Shown one piece after another: positions 20,835 to 29,862 of a stretch of DNA of 64,000 nucleotides. Both the position numbers and the translations under genes were made by a program. The notes beneath the pieces are model-generated. The model had not been told where the DNA came from, ran no database searches, and was given only the letters and a program-made list of their open reading frames with translations. Each line of letters begins with the position of its first letter. Position 1 is the first letter of the stretch. This stretch comes from Telluria beijingensis (GTDB lineage: Bacteria; Pseudomonadota; Gammaproteobacteria; Burkholderiales; Burkholderiaceae_D), in assembly GCF_030770395.1 (NCBI RefSeq), contig NZ_CP132480.1, positions 3,811,072 through 3,875,071 on the forward strand. The letters are read 5' to 3'.

Positions 20835-20910
20835 GCGGGAGTAGCTCAGTGGGTAGAGCGCAACCTTGCCAAGGTTGAGGTCGAGAGTTCGAGACTCTTC
20901 TCCCGCTCCA
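20835..20910 (+). tRNA. tRNA-Gly (GCC), copy 8, D-loop variant
   Basis: Same as the others except for one T-to-G change in the D-loop (CAGTGGGTAG instead of CAGTTGGTAG). All stems, the anticodon and CCA are intact. Confidence 0.96.
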
Positions 20911-20986
20911 GAATTCTTGGAAGAACTTCTTCCCTTGTTGATGTGGTTCATAACCGTTCACATCGATCAAGCGCACTATTTCCTCT

Positions 20987-21060
20987 GGCGAGGTAGCAAA
21001 GCGGTTATGCAGCGGCCTGCAAAGCCGTCTAGACGGGTTCGACTCCCGTCCTCGCCTCCA
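20987..21060 (+). tRNA. tRNA-Cys (GCA)
   Basis: A 74-base cloverleaf with acceptor stem GGCGAGG/CCTCGCC, anticodon GCA within CCTGCAAAG, T-loop TTCGACT and encoded CCA. It is the only tRNA-Cys gene in the window. It marks the end of the conserved housekeeping block. Confidence 0.96.
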
Positions 21061-21109
21061 GCATATCTCATGTCCGTGATCGGGCATTGATCGAAATCAG
21101 AAATAAAAG

Positions 21110-21135
21110 TCGCCGGCTTGCGTCGGCGATTTGCT
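21110..21135 (+). terminator. Terminator-like hairpin after the tRNA cluster
   Basis: TCGCCG (21110-21115) pairs with CGGCGA (21124-21129), followed by TTTGCTTT. Confidence 0.55.
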
Positions 21136-21240
21136 TTGCTACCTCAAAAGATACAGGGTTAAGGCTTGAGGACGTTTAGCAAGTTCGTCGCAATTCACCT
21201 TCCCATTTCTTTAATGAACGTGCTTTCGACGTCATCGGAG

Positions 21241-21824
21241 TCAAGATTTTTGAGGCAACGATGAATCAAGCAAGCGTACGGTAGCGGCGACGCCATCTAC
21301 CTCCACCCACTGGCCGTCTTCCAGCCGGGCGAATACATCGCTGATGCCGACCACACACGGTTTGCCATACTCGCGTGCGACCAGCGCCCCGTGCTGGAGC
21401 ACGCCGCCCACCTCGAGCACCACGGACGCCGCGTTCACGAACAGAGGCGTCCACCCTGGGGTCGGTTGTGAAGGCCACCAGGATGTCGCCGGGAGCGACT
21501 GCGTGGTCATATGGATTATCCAGGCGTTTGATCGGCCCACGGGCGATGCCCGGCGAGACCGGCATGCCGGCCAATTGGTCAAGAGTAATGTCCCGCTGCG
21601 GAGCGCGCAAGATTCGCCCACGTGAGTCGATCACGGCCGGGAAACTGCGCACCTGCCGCTTCAGCAAGTCAAGGAAGGCACTGTGCTCGTCCAGCTTCCG
21701 GCGCAGATCGTCGCGTTCAGCGCGCAGGCCGGCTTCCAGGTCGGCATAGCGCAACCCAAACACCTGCTCGGGGTGATCGAGAAGGCCGCGTGCCGCCAGG
21801 TCACGGCCGATCTCGGCTGATTAT
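21241..21824 (-). pseudogene. Frameshifted C-terminal fragment of a PEP-utilising enzyme
   Basis: The minus strand encodes the C-terminal part of a PEP-synthase or rifampin-phosphotransferase-like protein. One frame gives LDHPEQVFGLRYADLEAGL through GDILVAFTTDP. After a frameshift near 21440-21460 another frame continues as VEVGGVLQHGALVAREYGKP, the phosphohistidine swivelling-domain end, to the stop at 21241. An in-frame TAA lies just upstream of the first recognisable residues at about 21824, and the whole N-terminal part is missing. It is not expected to make a working enzyme. Confidence 0.8.
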
Positions 21825-22115
21825 GGTGCTCGGCAGTTTTATTCGAGCGTTGTTTGCAGATAAAGAGCCGGTCAATGGCTGCCCGAGTCCGAATGCCTCC
21901 CGCACGGCATCGCGTGGGCCATAGAGAGGACCAGCAGGCTCCGACATACGAGACGAGGGTGCTGCCGCCTGACTTGTCGATCGTCTCCGAACGTACCATG
22001 AACAATGACGAGGCCGCTAGCGGAGAAATGAAGCATGGGCGCTAGATGCCGAACATTCAAAGGTACAGGGGAATGCCAAAATGCCTCAATCGCAGTCATC
22101 AGGAAAGTCAGACCC

Positions 22116-24104
22116 ATGTTCGACAATGAACCCAAAACGACGACAGCGCGCCATGCCCGGCCACGCATGCAGGTCAACCCGCCCGTGTTCTTCATTTCCG
22201 CAGGCCTGATCCTGCTCTTCGTGATGCTCAGTGCGGTATTCCCCGAGCGTGCAGGAAGCACGTTCGATGCCGTGCAAACGAAAATCGTTCACGATTTCGG
22301 ATGGTTTTATATCCTGGCCGTCGCCCTGTTCCTCATCTTTGTCATTTTCCTGATGCTGAGCCGGTATGGCGACGTCAAGCTCGGCCCGGACGACAGCGAG
22401 CCCGAATACAGCTATCTTTCCTGGTTCGCCATGCTGTTCAGCGCGGGCATGGGCATTGGCCTGCTGTTCTTCGGTGTCGCCGAGCCGATCCAGCATTACG
22501 CCCGGCCACCAGTGGGCGAGGGCAGCACGATCGCGTCGGCGCGCGAGGCGATGGTGCTGACCTTCTTCCACTGGGGTGTACATGCCTGGGCGATCTACAT
22601 TGTGGTCGGGCTGGCGCTAGCCTATTTCGCGTTCCGGCGCGGTCTGCCACTTACCTTGCGATCGAGCCTGTTTCCCTTGATCGGCACGCGCATCCATGGC
22701 CCGATTGGCCACGCCATCGATATCTTTGCCGTGCTGGGAACCATGTTCGGCGTCGCGACTTCGCTGGGCTTTGGCGTGCTGCAGGTCAATGCCGGCTTCG
22801 CCCATCTGTTTGGCATGCCGGTCAGCACTACCGTGCAGGTCATACTGATCGCGGTGATCACCGGGATGGCGACATTGTCGGCCGGTACTGGACTCGACAA
22901 GGGAGTCAAGCGTCTTTCCGAACTCAACATCATCCTCGCGATTGCATTGCTGATTTTCGTCCTGTTTGCGGGATCGACCGTGTTCCTGCTCCAGGCTTAT
23001 GTGCAGAATATCGGCGCCTACCTGGGAGAGGTTGTACAGCGCACTTTCCGCATGTACGCCTACGAGCCCAATGCCTGGCTCGGGGACTGGACCCTATTCT
23101 ACTGGGGCTGGTGGATTTCCTGGTCGCCATTCGTCGGCATGTTCATCGCCCGCATCTCTCGCGGACGCACTATCCGGGAGTTCGTAACCGGCGTGCTGCT
23201 GGTGCCGGTGCTGTTCACCTGCCTGTGGATGACCGTGTTCGGCAACACGGCGATCGGAATCGACCTCAGCGGCACCGCCCCGATCGTACAGACCGTCGCC
23301 GACAATATGCCGGTGGCGTTGTTCGAAGTGCTGGAGCAGTTGCCGTTCTCGGTTATCGCATCCGGCATCGCAACCCTGCTGGTGATCACCTTCTTCGTAA
23401 CGTCGGCCGATTCCGGTGCGCTCGTGATGGACATGATCACCTCCGGCGCGGCGCCGAATCCGCCGGTCTGGCAGCGCATCTTCTGGGCGGTCTGCGCCGG
23501 CATCGTCGCCGCCGTGCTGCTGCTGGCCGGCGGCTTACAGGCGCTCCAGACTGCGGCGCTCGCCAGCGCGCTTCCATTCGCCGTGGTGATGCTGTTTATC
23601 TGCTACGGCCTGTTGCGGGCGCTACAGACTGAGAAACAGGATGCGGCCCTGGATCTGTCGAGCGTCGCCGACCAGGCGCAGAGCGGCAATGATCTGAACT
23701 GGCAGCAGCGCCTGGCCAGCATTACCGGCTTCTACGATGAGAGCGAGATCATGTCGTTCATCAGCGGTACTGGGGGGCCGGCGCTGGAACAGGTCGCCAC
23801 ACAGTTCGGCGAATCCGGACTAACGCCGGAACTGGCGCAAGGCGAAGGTCGGATCGTGCTGAGTGTGCCCCATGGCGATCGTGGAGTGTTCCAGTACACG
23901 TTGCGTGCACGCAGTTTTCGATCACCCAGCTTCGCATGGGCGGAAAGCGGCGGCAGGGCGCCGGAGAACAGGCATTACCGGGCGATGGCACATAGTTCCG
24001 ATGGGAATGAGCAGCACGACGTGACCGGATATACGAGCGAGCAGCTGATCAACGATCTTCTGAAGCACTATACGAGATTCCGTCATGCACGTCGACTTCC
24101 ATGA
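22116..24104 (+). CDS. betT: BetT-type choline/betaine (BCCT) transporter
   Basis: The 662-residue protein has twelve predicted membrane segments and BCCT family motifs including GMGIGLLFFGVAEP and the Trp-rich WTLFYWGWWISWSPFVGMFIAR (split here as WTLFYWGWW and SPFVGMFIARISRG). A cytosolic C-terminal domain of about 150 residues follows, the hallmark of BetT-type secondary choline transporters, which also sense osmolarity. The ATG at 22116 has AGGAAAG upstream; an earlier in-frame ATG at 22035 gives an unlikely leader. It would import choline or betaine for osmoprotection. An AraC regulator of the betaine-catabolism type lies downstream. Confidence 0.9.
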   Translation: MFDNEPKTTTARHARPRMQVNPPVFFISAGLILLFVMLSAVFPERAGSTFDAVQTKIVHDFGWFYILAVALFLIFVIFLMLSRYGDVKLGPDDSEPEYSYLSWFAMLFSAGMGIGLLFFGVAEPIQHYARPPVGEGSTIASAREAMVLTFFHWGVHAWAIYIVVGLALAYFAFRRGLPLTLRSSLFPLIGTRIHGPIGHAIDIFAVLGTMFGVATSLGFGVLQVNAGFAHLFGMPVSTTVQVILIAVITGMATLSAGTGLDKGVKRLSELNIILAIALLIFVLFAGSTVFLLQAYVQNIGAYLGEVVQRTFRMYAYEPNAWLGDWTLFYWGWWISWSPFVGMFIARISRGRTIREFVTGVLLVPVLFTCLWMTVFGNTAIGIDLSGTAPIVQTVADNMPVALFEVLEQLPFSVIASGIATLLVITFFVTSADSGALVMDMITSGAAPNPPVWQRIFWAVCAGIVAAVLLLAGGLQALQTAALASALPFAVVMLFICYGLLRALQTEKQDAALDLSSVADQAQSGNDLNWQQRLASITGFYDESEIMSFISGTGGPALEQVATQFGESGLTPELAQGEGRIVLSVPHGDRGVFQYTLRARSFRSPSFAWAESGGRAPENRHYRAMAHSSDGNEQHDVTGYTSEQLINDLLKHYTRFRHARRLP

Positions 24105-24686
24105 CTAGCCATCCCAAGGCCCGCGGCTGCACGCGCTGGTGCAGTGTGCCGAAGGCGTGGCATGGCGCCAACCCGAGCGCCATGCTGCGATGATCGTCTG
24201 ATGAAGACACAGGTCGCGGACAGTTCGCGATCCTTTGCCGTGGTTAACCAGACGCGCGAGCTGCGGCGTCGGATGCGTACGCCGGCTGTTCCCAACCAGT
24301 TCTGAGTCGCAAGGCCGACCGGGAATTCGATGGGGGATGCATGACGCTGTTGACCTGCGACGACCATATCCTGGCGTGGTGGGAAAGTCGATAAAGTCCA
24401 CCCTGCCCATGCGCGAGTCGATGCCGTAGCTGGCCGGCCGTGACAGCGAGCACGAGGAAGCCGCTCCAGCGCGAATGCGGCAGGACGCGCTGTTATGCAG
24501 TTGGCAGGGCAAGCGCACGACGGCGCCTTGCGCGTGTTGTTCGTGTTCATGCGCCCGGGTGGACGTCGATCTGCGTTCCGGTCGCACACCTTGCGAGTTT
24601 TCGCAACCAATTCGTGGAGCGGCATCGCTCGCTGCATAACCGCAGCAACACCGACTTGGTCGCAGCTACTTCTTGAATTTTTTGCC
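24105..24686. other. Non-coding stretch, no recognisable gene
   Basis: Open frames here are short on both strands and show no conserved motif I recognise. Because it adjoins TrkA debris at 24687 it is probably further decayed coding sequence. Confidence 0.5.
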
Positions 24687-24918
24687 TCACAAGCGAACAC
24701 CTCGATCTTGCGGGTAGGGCCAGACACGATGGGCAGGTCGCCGGGGAGTAGAGGGTTTTCGGCTAGGTGTACTGGCAATTTTTGTTGGCACGTTTGACGC
24801 CGACAATCGCGACGCCATAGCGGGATCGGATGTGTGAATCGGCCAGCGCGTGGTTGTAAGTCTCGGCGGGCGCCTTGATCTTGGCGATTCCAAAGTTGTC
24901 TTCGAATGCGATGAAGTT
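24687..24918 (-). pseudogene. TrkA-type potassium-uptake regulator fragment
   Basis: The minus strand encodes IKAPAETYNHALADSHIRSR then YGVAIVGVKR, the start of a TrkA C-terminal (RCK_C) domain. It is interrupted by an in-frame stop directly after QYT. In a second frame it continues as PGDLPIVSGPTRKIEVFA, the end of the same domain. So at least one nonsense and one frameshift are present, and the NAD-binding part is missing. The fragment ends against the divergent araC-type gene. Confidence 0.75.
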
Positions 24919-25849
24919 CACTTATCCCGATTTCAGTCCGTTTCACTTCAGTGTTCCTTATCTGGTATTCGGGTCCAGCCTGCCTGGTCAGGCATTGTTC
25001 GACCTGAAGATCGTGTCGTCCGGTGTACGTCCGCTGGTGGCGGAGCGCGCATTGACCGCGCTTCCTGACGGCGGGCTGGAGCTGACCAAAACGGCCGACA
25101 TCGTGGTCGTGCCGGGCTGGCATGATCTGGGCATCCGTCCCGACGCTGAGCTGGTCGACGCAATGTTGAGTGCGCATGCGCGAGGGGCATATGTGGTGGG
25201 GCTGTGCTATGGGGCCTATGTGCTTGCCTATGCCGGCCTGCTCGACGACAGACGTGCGGCTACGCACTGGATGGCGGAGCAGGATTTCTCCCTGCGTTTC
25301 CCTCAAGTCAAACTCGACATGAATGCCCTGTACGTTGACGAATACAGACTGATCACCTCGGCCGGCACCGGCGCCGGGCTCGATTGCTGCCTGTATATTG
25401 TGCGCGCATTCCACGGGTCGGCGGTTGCCAACATGATCGCGCGCGCGATGGTGATTCCCCCGCACCGAGAGGGTGGACAGGCACAGTTCATCGAGCAGCC
25501 TGTGGCAGCATCGACCCACGACGCACAGATCAACAGACTGCTCGACTACCTGCGCGAACGTCTCGCTTGCCAGCACACGATCGACGACCTTGCGGCGCGT
25601 GCGTCGATGAGTCGCCGTACTTTCACGCGGCATTTCGGCAAGGCCACCGGCATGAGCCCCGTCGACTGGCTCGTCAACGAGCGTCTGCGTCGTACTCGTG
25701 ACCTGCTCAAGACCACGACACTGCCGGTGGAAAAGATCGCCGCAATGGCCGGGTTCCAGACCCCGGTATCGCTGCGCCAGCACTTCAAGAACCGGTTCCG
25801 CGTCAGCCCCAGGGAATGGCGCCGTACTTTCAGCCAGATCGACGTTTAG
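24911..25849 (+). CDS. GlxA-family AraC transcription regulator
   Basis: The protein (312 residues from ATG 24911; an alternative start lies at 24875) has an N-terminal DJ-1/PfpI-like domain with VVGLCYGAYVLAYAGLL and a C-terminal AraC double helix-turn-helix (MSRRTFTRHFGKATGMSP, then IAAMAGFQTPVSLRQHFK). Family members near choline/betaine genes, such as GbdR, activate betaine uptake and breakdown. BetT lies about 800 bases upstream in the same direction, so a role in betaine response is plausible but inferred. The N-terminus seems a few residues short of the usual first beta strand, so the start may have been remodelled. Confidence 0.85.
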   Translation: MKFTYPDFSPFHFSVPYLVFGSSLPGQALFDLKIVSSGVRPLVAERALTALPDGGLELTKTADIVVVPGWHDLGIRPDAELVDAMLSAHARGAYVVGLCYGAYVLAYAGLLDDRRAATHWMAEQDFSLRFPQVKLDMNALYVDEYRLITSAGTGAGLDCCLYIVRAFHGSAVANMIARAMVIPPHREGGQAQFIEQPVAASTHDAQINRLLDYLRERLACQHTIDDLAARASMSRRTFTRHFGKATGMSPVDWLVNERLRRTRDLLKTTTLPVEKIAAMAGFQTPVSLRQHFKNRFRVSPREWRRTFSQIDV

Positions 25850-25953
25850 GTCCGGCCAAGCGCACGCCAGACTTGTCCTGAATTGGACAGCGATTCAAAC
25901 ACAAATTTCTCTTTGCCGCCTTTCGCTGGCGATTTGCGTTCGTTGCGCGCGCA

Positions 25954-27297
25954 TTACCCCCGCGCCGAGAGCGACCTCATTCGTTCCAACACTTCAAGCA
26001 ATTGGCTGGGAGAAACCGGTAGCCCGGTCCCCAACATGGACAGCTCCCGTTCGCTGCAAGCACTGCGCAAGACCTCGATCGCGCTGGCCGCTTCCCTACC
26101 ACTTGCATATCCTGTGCTCTGGAACTGGACGGAACCATCGTCATCGAGAAGCTTGAAGTAAAACCTGCCATCCACCTCGCGATATTGTTTGAACGCTGCG
26201 CGTGCAGTTTTGCGCGTGGGCGATGGGGCAGCCGCCTGGATGGCGGACAGGGAGCGCAGGCCAACGGCGTCGCGCAGGCGCGCGAGCATTGGCCTTGCGT
26301 ATTCATCGCGCAGCTTCTCGGCATTCATACGTAGCAGTGCCTCGATATCTTGTGGTCGGGCGACCAGATCATGGTATCGATCGCGCAGTGGCGCCAACTC
26401 CTGGTCGATGCGTTCGAACAAGCGCTGTTTCGCATCAGCCCACCCAATGCCTTGCGCGTATGCTTCAGCGAATCCGGCAACTTGATCGGTGTCGGCGAAC
26501 GCGCGATACAGTTCGAATAGCGCATTTCGTCCAATCTGTTTCGGTTCACCTGGAACGCGCGAATCGGTCCTGATTGCGTAGACGAGCTTTTTCAATTCGC
26601 TACTGGTAGCGAACAGGGGGATCGTGTTGTCGTAACTCTTGCTCATCTTGCGACCGTCGAGGCCTGGCAACGTGGCGACGTTGTCGTCGACAACGGCATG
26701 CGGTAACGTGAAGTGGCCGGCCCCATAGACGTGCTCGAAGCGTTGTGCGATGTCGCGCGCCATCTCGATGTGCTGCACCTGATCGCGCCCGACGGGCACC
26801 CTGTCGGCACCGAAAATCAGGATGTCGGCCGCCATCAGCACAGGGTAGGTGTAGAGACCGGCGCTGATCCCTGTATCGCCGTCGTCTCCCGCAGCCGCGT
26901 TCTTGTCCACGGCCGCCTTGTAGGCATGCGCGCGGTTCAACATGCCTTTTCCGGTTACGCAAGACAGCAGCCAGTTCAGTTCAGCAATCTCGGGGATGTC
27001 GCTCTGGCGATAGAACCATGCAGTGTTGGTGTCCAGGCCACAAGCAAGCCATGTCGCGGCAATGGACAAGGTGGAGCGCTGAACCCGCAACGGATCGCTG
27101 GTGTTGATCAGACTGTGCAGGTCGGCCAGAAAGAAAAAGTTCTGCGCGCCTGTAGCGCGGCTGGCCGCCAGGGCTGGCCGGATCGCGCCGACATAGTTCC
27201 CGATGTGAGGCGTACCGGATGGCTTGATGCCGGTCAGGATGCGTTGGATGCCGGGGGCAAGCGGCGAGGAGACGTGCTGGTCGGAATGATCGGACAT
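25954..27297 (-). CDS. trpS: Tryptophan-tRNA ligase with C-terminal extension
   Basis: TrpRS charges tRNA-Trp. The 447-residue protein has the class I motifs HIGN (in SGTPHIGNYVGAI) and KMSKS (in GLDGRKMSKSYDN), plus the tryptophan-pocket segment GADRVPVGRDQVQH. After the catalytic and anticodon-binding parts there is a tail of roughly 110 residues, including GRFYFKLLDDDGSVQFQS, that resembles a DUF1508/YegP repeat. From memory, similar tails occur in some betaproteobacterial TrpRS. It lies among accessory genes, so it could be a second TrpRS; that cannot be decided from this window. Confidence 0.9.
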   Translation of the reverse strand: MSDHSDQHVSSPLAPGIQRILTGIKPSGTPHIGNYVGAIRPALAASRATGAQNFFFLADLHSLINTSDPLRVQRSTLSIAATWLACGLDTNTAWFYRQSDIPEIAELNWLLSCVTGKGMLNRAHAYKAAVDKNAAAGDDGDTGISAGLYTYPVLMAADILIFGADRVPVGRDQVQHIEMARDIAQRFEHVYGAGHFTLPHAVVDDNVATLPGLDGRKMSKSYDNTIPLFATSSELKKLVYAIRTDSRVPGEPKQIGRNALFELYRAFADTDQVAGFAEAYAQGIGWADAKQRLFERIDQELAPLRDRYHDLVARPQDIEALLRMNAEKLRDEYARPMLARLRDAVGLRSLSAIQAAAPSPTRKTARAAFKQYREVDGRFYFKLLDDDGSVQFQSTGYASGREAASAIEVLRSACSERELSMLGTGLPVSPSQLLEVLERMRSLSARG

Positions 27298-27388
27298 GGT
27301 CAGTTAACGTGAAAGCAGGAGAGGCCGCAGCGAAATCAGCATGGCGGCAGGTTGAAGACTTGAGTTTTACGGTGTTTTCTGATTATAT

Positions 27389-27404
27389 ATCCGTCCAGAC
27401 GGAT
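27389..27404. promoter_or_regulatory. Palindromic operator before the TetR gene
   Basis: ATCCGTCCAGACGGAT is a perfect inverted repeat (7-2-7) lying 15 bases before the tetR-type start and 92 bases before the divergent trpS start. CCGTC-N2-GACGG is a common TetR-family site, so autoregulation is likely. Confidence 0.75.
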
Positions 27405-27418
27405 TTAAAAAGGAAATC

Positions 27419-27973
27419 ATGGGCAGGAAGCAGACAATCGATCGCGATGCCTTGCTCGACGCGGCAGACCGCGTCATGCAGCGCGAAGGCACTGCCGGGC
27501 TGACGATCGACCGGATCGCAGCCGAAGCAGGCGTCAGCAAAGGGGGCGTCCTGTATGCGTTCGCCACCAAGGACGCTGTCATCGATGCGATGTTCGAACG
27601 CGGCATCGCCTTGTACGAGACCCGGGCCTGCCTGGCGCGCGAGCGCCTTGCAGGAACGCCGGGCGAGCGGGCACGCGTGCACATCGACGCGACCAAAGGC
27701 GAGACGCTGGCAGACGCCGCGCGCGCGATGGCATTATTGGCGGGGATGGGACGGGCAGAAAACAGCAGGCACCAGATGCATGCGGTGTATCGCCGCATCT
27801 TCGGCGATTTGCCCGCCACGTCGCAGAACGAACGAGCGGCGCGCGTGGCGATGTTCGCTGCCGAGGGCATGTTCATGCTGCGCGGCTTCGGACTGCTCGA
27901 CATTCCCGATGCTACCTGGACCGATATGTTCGAGGATATCGAGGCGTTGGTGAATCAGGACGACGCTGCGTGA
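27419..27973 (+). CDS. TetR-family transcription regulator
   Basis: The 184-residue protein has an N-terminal helix-turn-helix of TetR type: LLDAADRVMQREGTAGLTID, IAAEAGVSKGGVLYAFATKD. The C-terminal ligand domain ends with AAEGMFMLRGFGLLDIPDATW. AAGGAA lies seven bases upstream of the ATG. The gene is divergent from trpS and has a perfect palindrome at its promoter. No obvious efflux partner lies beside it, so the target genes are unknown. Confidence 0.9.
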   Translation: MGRKQTIDRDALLDAADRVMQREGTAGLTIDRIAAEAGVSKGGVLYAFATKDAVIDAMFERGIALYETRACLARERLAGTPGERARVHIDATKGETLADAARAMALLAGMGRAENSRHQMHAVYRRIFGDLPATSQNERAARVAMFAAEGMFMLRGFGLLDIPDATWTDMFEDIEALVNQDDAA

Positions 27974-28373
27974 CGGCAGACAATGGTATCGACGATCAGC
28001 AGCCGCAACCGGCCGCTATGACCGGTTTGCAGCGTGCACGGAATGCTTGACGAAGCTTCGTGTTGCACTGCAAAATAGCCGACTATGATGATGCCAACCC
28101 TCCAGATCGTGTTCGACGCCGCGCCTGACAGTGCTGCCGAATCCGCACGGTTTGTGCGGCAAGGCTTATGGGCTGTATCGTATCCAGGATCCGGCCTGCC
28201 TCGCGGCTACTTCTGCTCAGTTACTCCTCCCTGATCCCCCTTCCGGCAATCGCCGCTGACATCCTGCGACGTCAGCCGATTCCTCTTGCGCCTCGATCCG
28301 CCATCCAGCTTCCGGCTGTCATGGTGCATCTTCCTTGTTTCGCAATCGGCCCGCGTGGCCGGAAGGTATCTGC
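27974..28373. other. 400-base gap with at most a 49-codon frame
   Basis: The only frame of note on the + strand is 28085-28234 (MMMPTLQIVFDAAP...), 49 residues, without ribosome binding site or recognised family. The end of the gap carries GGAAGG, the ribosome binding site of the next gene. Confidence 0.4.
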
Positions 28374-29855
28374 ATGTCTCTTAAAAAAGTACGCCAGGAA
28401 TGGCTTTCCAATGTCCCCAATGATCTGCTCGCCGGCCTGGTCGTCGCGCTTGCGTTGATTCCCGAAGCGATCGCATTTTCCATCATCGCCGGTGTCGATC
28501 CCAAGGTCGGGTTGTACGCCTCGTTCAGTATCGCTGTCATGACCGCCATTGCCGGAGGCCGCCCCGGCATGATTTCCGCCGCTACCGGCGCGATGGCGCT
28601 GGTCATGGTTACCCTGGTCAAGGAACATGGCCTTCAATACCTGCTAGCCGCGACCGTCCTGACCGGGCTGCTGCAGATCTGCGCCGGCTGGATGCGCCTC
28701 GGCGTGCTGATGCGCTTCGTGTCCCGCTCGGTGATTACCGGTTTCGTCAACGCCCTGGCGATCCTGATCTTCATGGCCCAGCTTCCTGAATTGACTGGCG
28801 TGACCTGGCACGTGTACGCCATGACCGCTGCCGGCCTGGCCATCATCTACCTGTTACCCTACCTGACCAGGGCCATTCCGTCACCACTGGTGGCGATCGT
28901 GGTGCTCACTGGCGTCGCGATGTTCCTCGGCCTCGATATCCGCACGGTCGGCGACATGGGAACGCTGCCCGATAGCCTGCCGCTGTTCCTGCTGCCCGAC
29001 GTCCCGCTCAATCTCGAGACGCTGGCGATCATTTTCCCCGTGTCGGCGACGCTGGCGGTCGTTGGACTGCTCGAGTCGTTGATGACGGCGTCGATCGTGG
29101 ATGACCTGACCGACACCCCGAGCGACAAGTACCGCGAATGCGTCGGCCAGGGCCTGGCCAACGTTGCCACTGGTTTCCTGGGCGGCATGGCTGGCTGTGC
29201 GATGATCGGCCAATCGGTGATCAATGTGAAGTCCGGCGGGCGCGCACGCCTGTCGACCCTGGCGGCTGGCGTGTTCCTGCTGCTGATGGTGGTGTTTCTG
29301 GGCGATTGGGTGGCGCGCATTCCGATGGCGGCGCTGGTCGCCGTCATGATCATGGTGTCGATCGGCACGTTCAGCTGGGCTTCGCTGCGCAACCTGCGCA
29401 CGCATCCGGGGAGTTCGAGCGTGGTCATGCTGGCCACCGTCGTCGTGGTGGTGGCGACCCACGACCTGGCCAAAGGCGTGCTGGTCGGCGTCATGCTGTC
29501 CGGCGTCTTCTTTGCGCACAAGGTTGGGCGACTATTGTGGGTGCGGTCGACGTCCTGCGATGAAGGCCGCGGCCGTCACTACCACGTGCATGGACAAGTG
29601 TTCTTCGCGTCCGCCGAGCGTCTCGCAGGTTCGTTCGACTACAAGGAGGCGATCGAGAAGGTGCGTATCGATGTCAGTCACGCCCACTTCTGGGACATCA
29701 CTGCGGTCAGCGCCCTCGACAAGGTGGTGATCAAGTTCCGTCGCGAAGGAGCGGAAGTGGAAGTGATCGGATTAAATGAAGCAAGTGCGACGCTGGTCGA
29801 CAAATTCAGCGTGCACGACAAGGAAGGCGCCGCAGACATGCTTGCCGCACACTGA
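28374..29855 (+). CDS. SulP-family anion transporter with STAS domain
   Basis: The 493-residue protein has ten to twelve hydrophobic segments with SulP motifs ([20 protein letters not shown] and the [13 protein letters not shown] loop). A C-terminal STAS domain (about residues 385-490, [21 protein letters not shown]) follows. SulP proteins move sulfate or bicarbonate. The ATG at 28374 follows GGAAGG; an upstream ATG at 28335 is less likely. A truncated universal stress protein follows after seven bases, a pairing common in related genomes. Substrate is not assignable. Confidence 0.88.
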   Translation: MSLKKVRQEWLSNVPNDLLAGLVVALALIPEAIAFSIIAGVDPKVGLYASFSIAVMTAIAGGRPGMISAATGAMALVMVTLVKEHGLQYLLAATVLTGLLQICAGWMRLGVLMRFVSRSVITGFVNALAILIFMAQLPELTGVTWHVYAMTAAGLAIIYLLPYLTRAIPSPLVAIVVLTGVAMFLGLDIRTVGDMGTLPDSLPLFLLPDVPLNLETLAIIFPVSATLAVVGLLESLMTASIVDDLTDTPSDKYRECVGQGLANVATGFLGGMAGCAMIGQSVINVKSGGRARLSTLAAGVFLLLMVVFLGDWVARIPMAALVAVMIMVSIGTFSWASLRNLRTHPGSSSVVMLATVVVVVATHDLAKGVLVGVMLSGVFFAHKVGRLLWVRSTSCDEGRGRHYHVHGQVFFASAERLAGSFDYKEAIEKVRIDVSHAHFWDITAVSALDKVVIKFRREGAEVEVIGLNEASATLVDKFSVHDKEGAADMLAAH

Positions 29856-29862
29856 GAGGACG

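Larger units (their letters stand above)
19994..20910 (+). repeat. Tandem tRNA-Gly duplication array
   Basis: Eight tRNA-Gly genes are arranged in two repeat types. Copies 1-3 are separated by two identical 67-base spacers (143-base unit). Copies 4-8 are separated by four near-identical 32-base spacers (108-base unit). The spacer between copies 3 and 4 is unrelated (47 bases). The units point to recent unequal crossing-over. Confidence 0.9.

Noticed and set aside
19994..20910. Regular repeats with spacers resembling a CRISPR array
   Set aside because: The repeats are complete 76-base tRNA-Gly cloverleafs with CCA ends, and spacers are near-identical rather than unique.
20148..20951. 267-codon minus-strand frame with a repeated GAGEESRTLDLNLGKVALY unit
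   Set aside because: It is the antisense of the tRNA-Gly array; the protein repeat simply reflects the tandem tRNAs.
24083..25783. 566-codon minus-strand frame
   Set aside because: It lies opposite the AraC-type gene; only the small TrkA-like piece at 24687-24918 has real similarity.
28168..28458. 96-codon + strand frame before the SulP gene
   Set aside because: It overlaps the SulP start in another frame and has no recognisable features.
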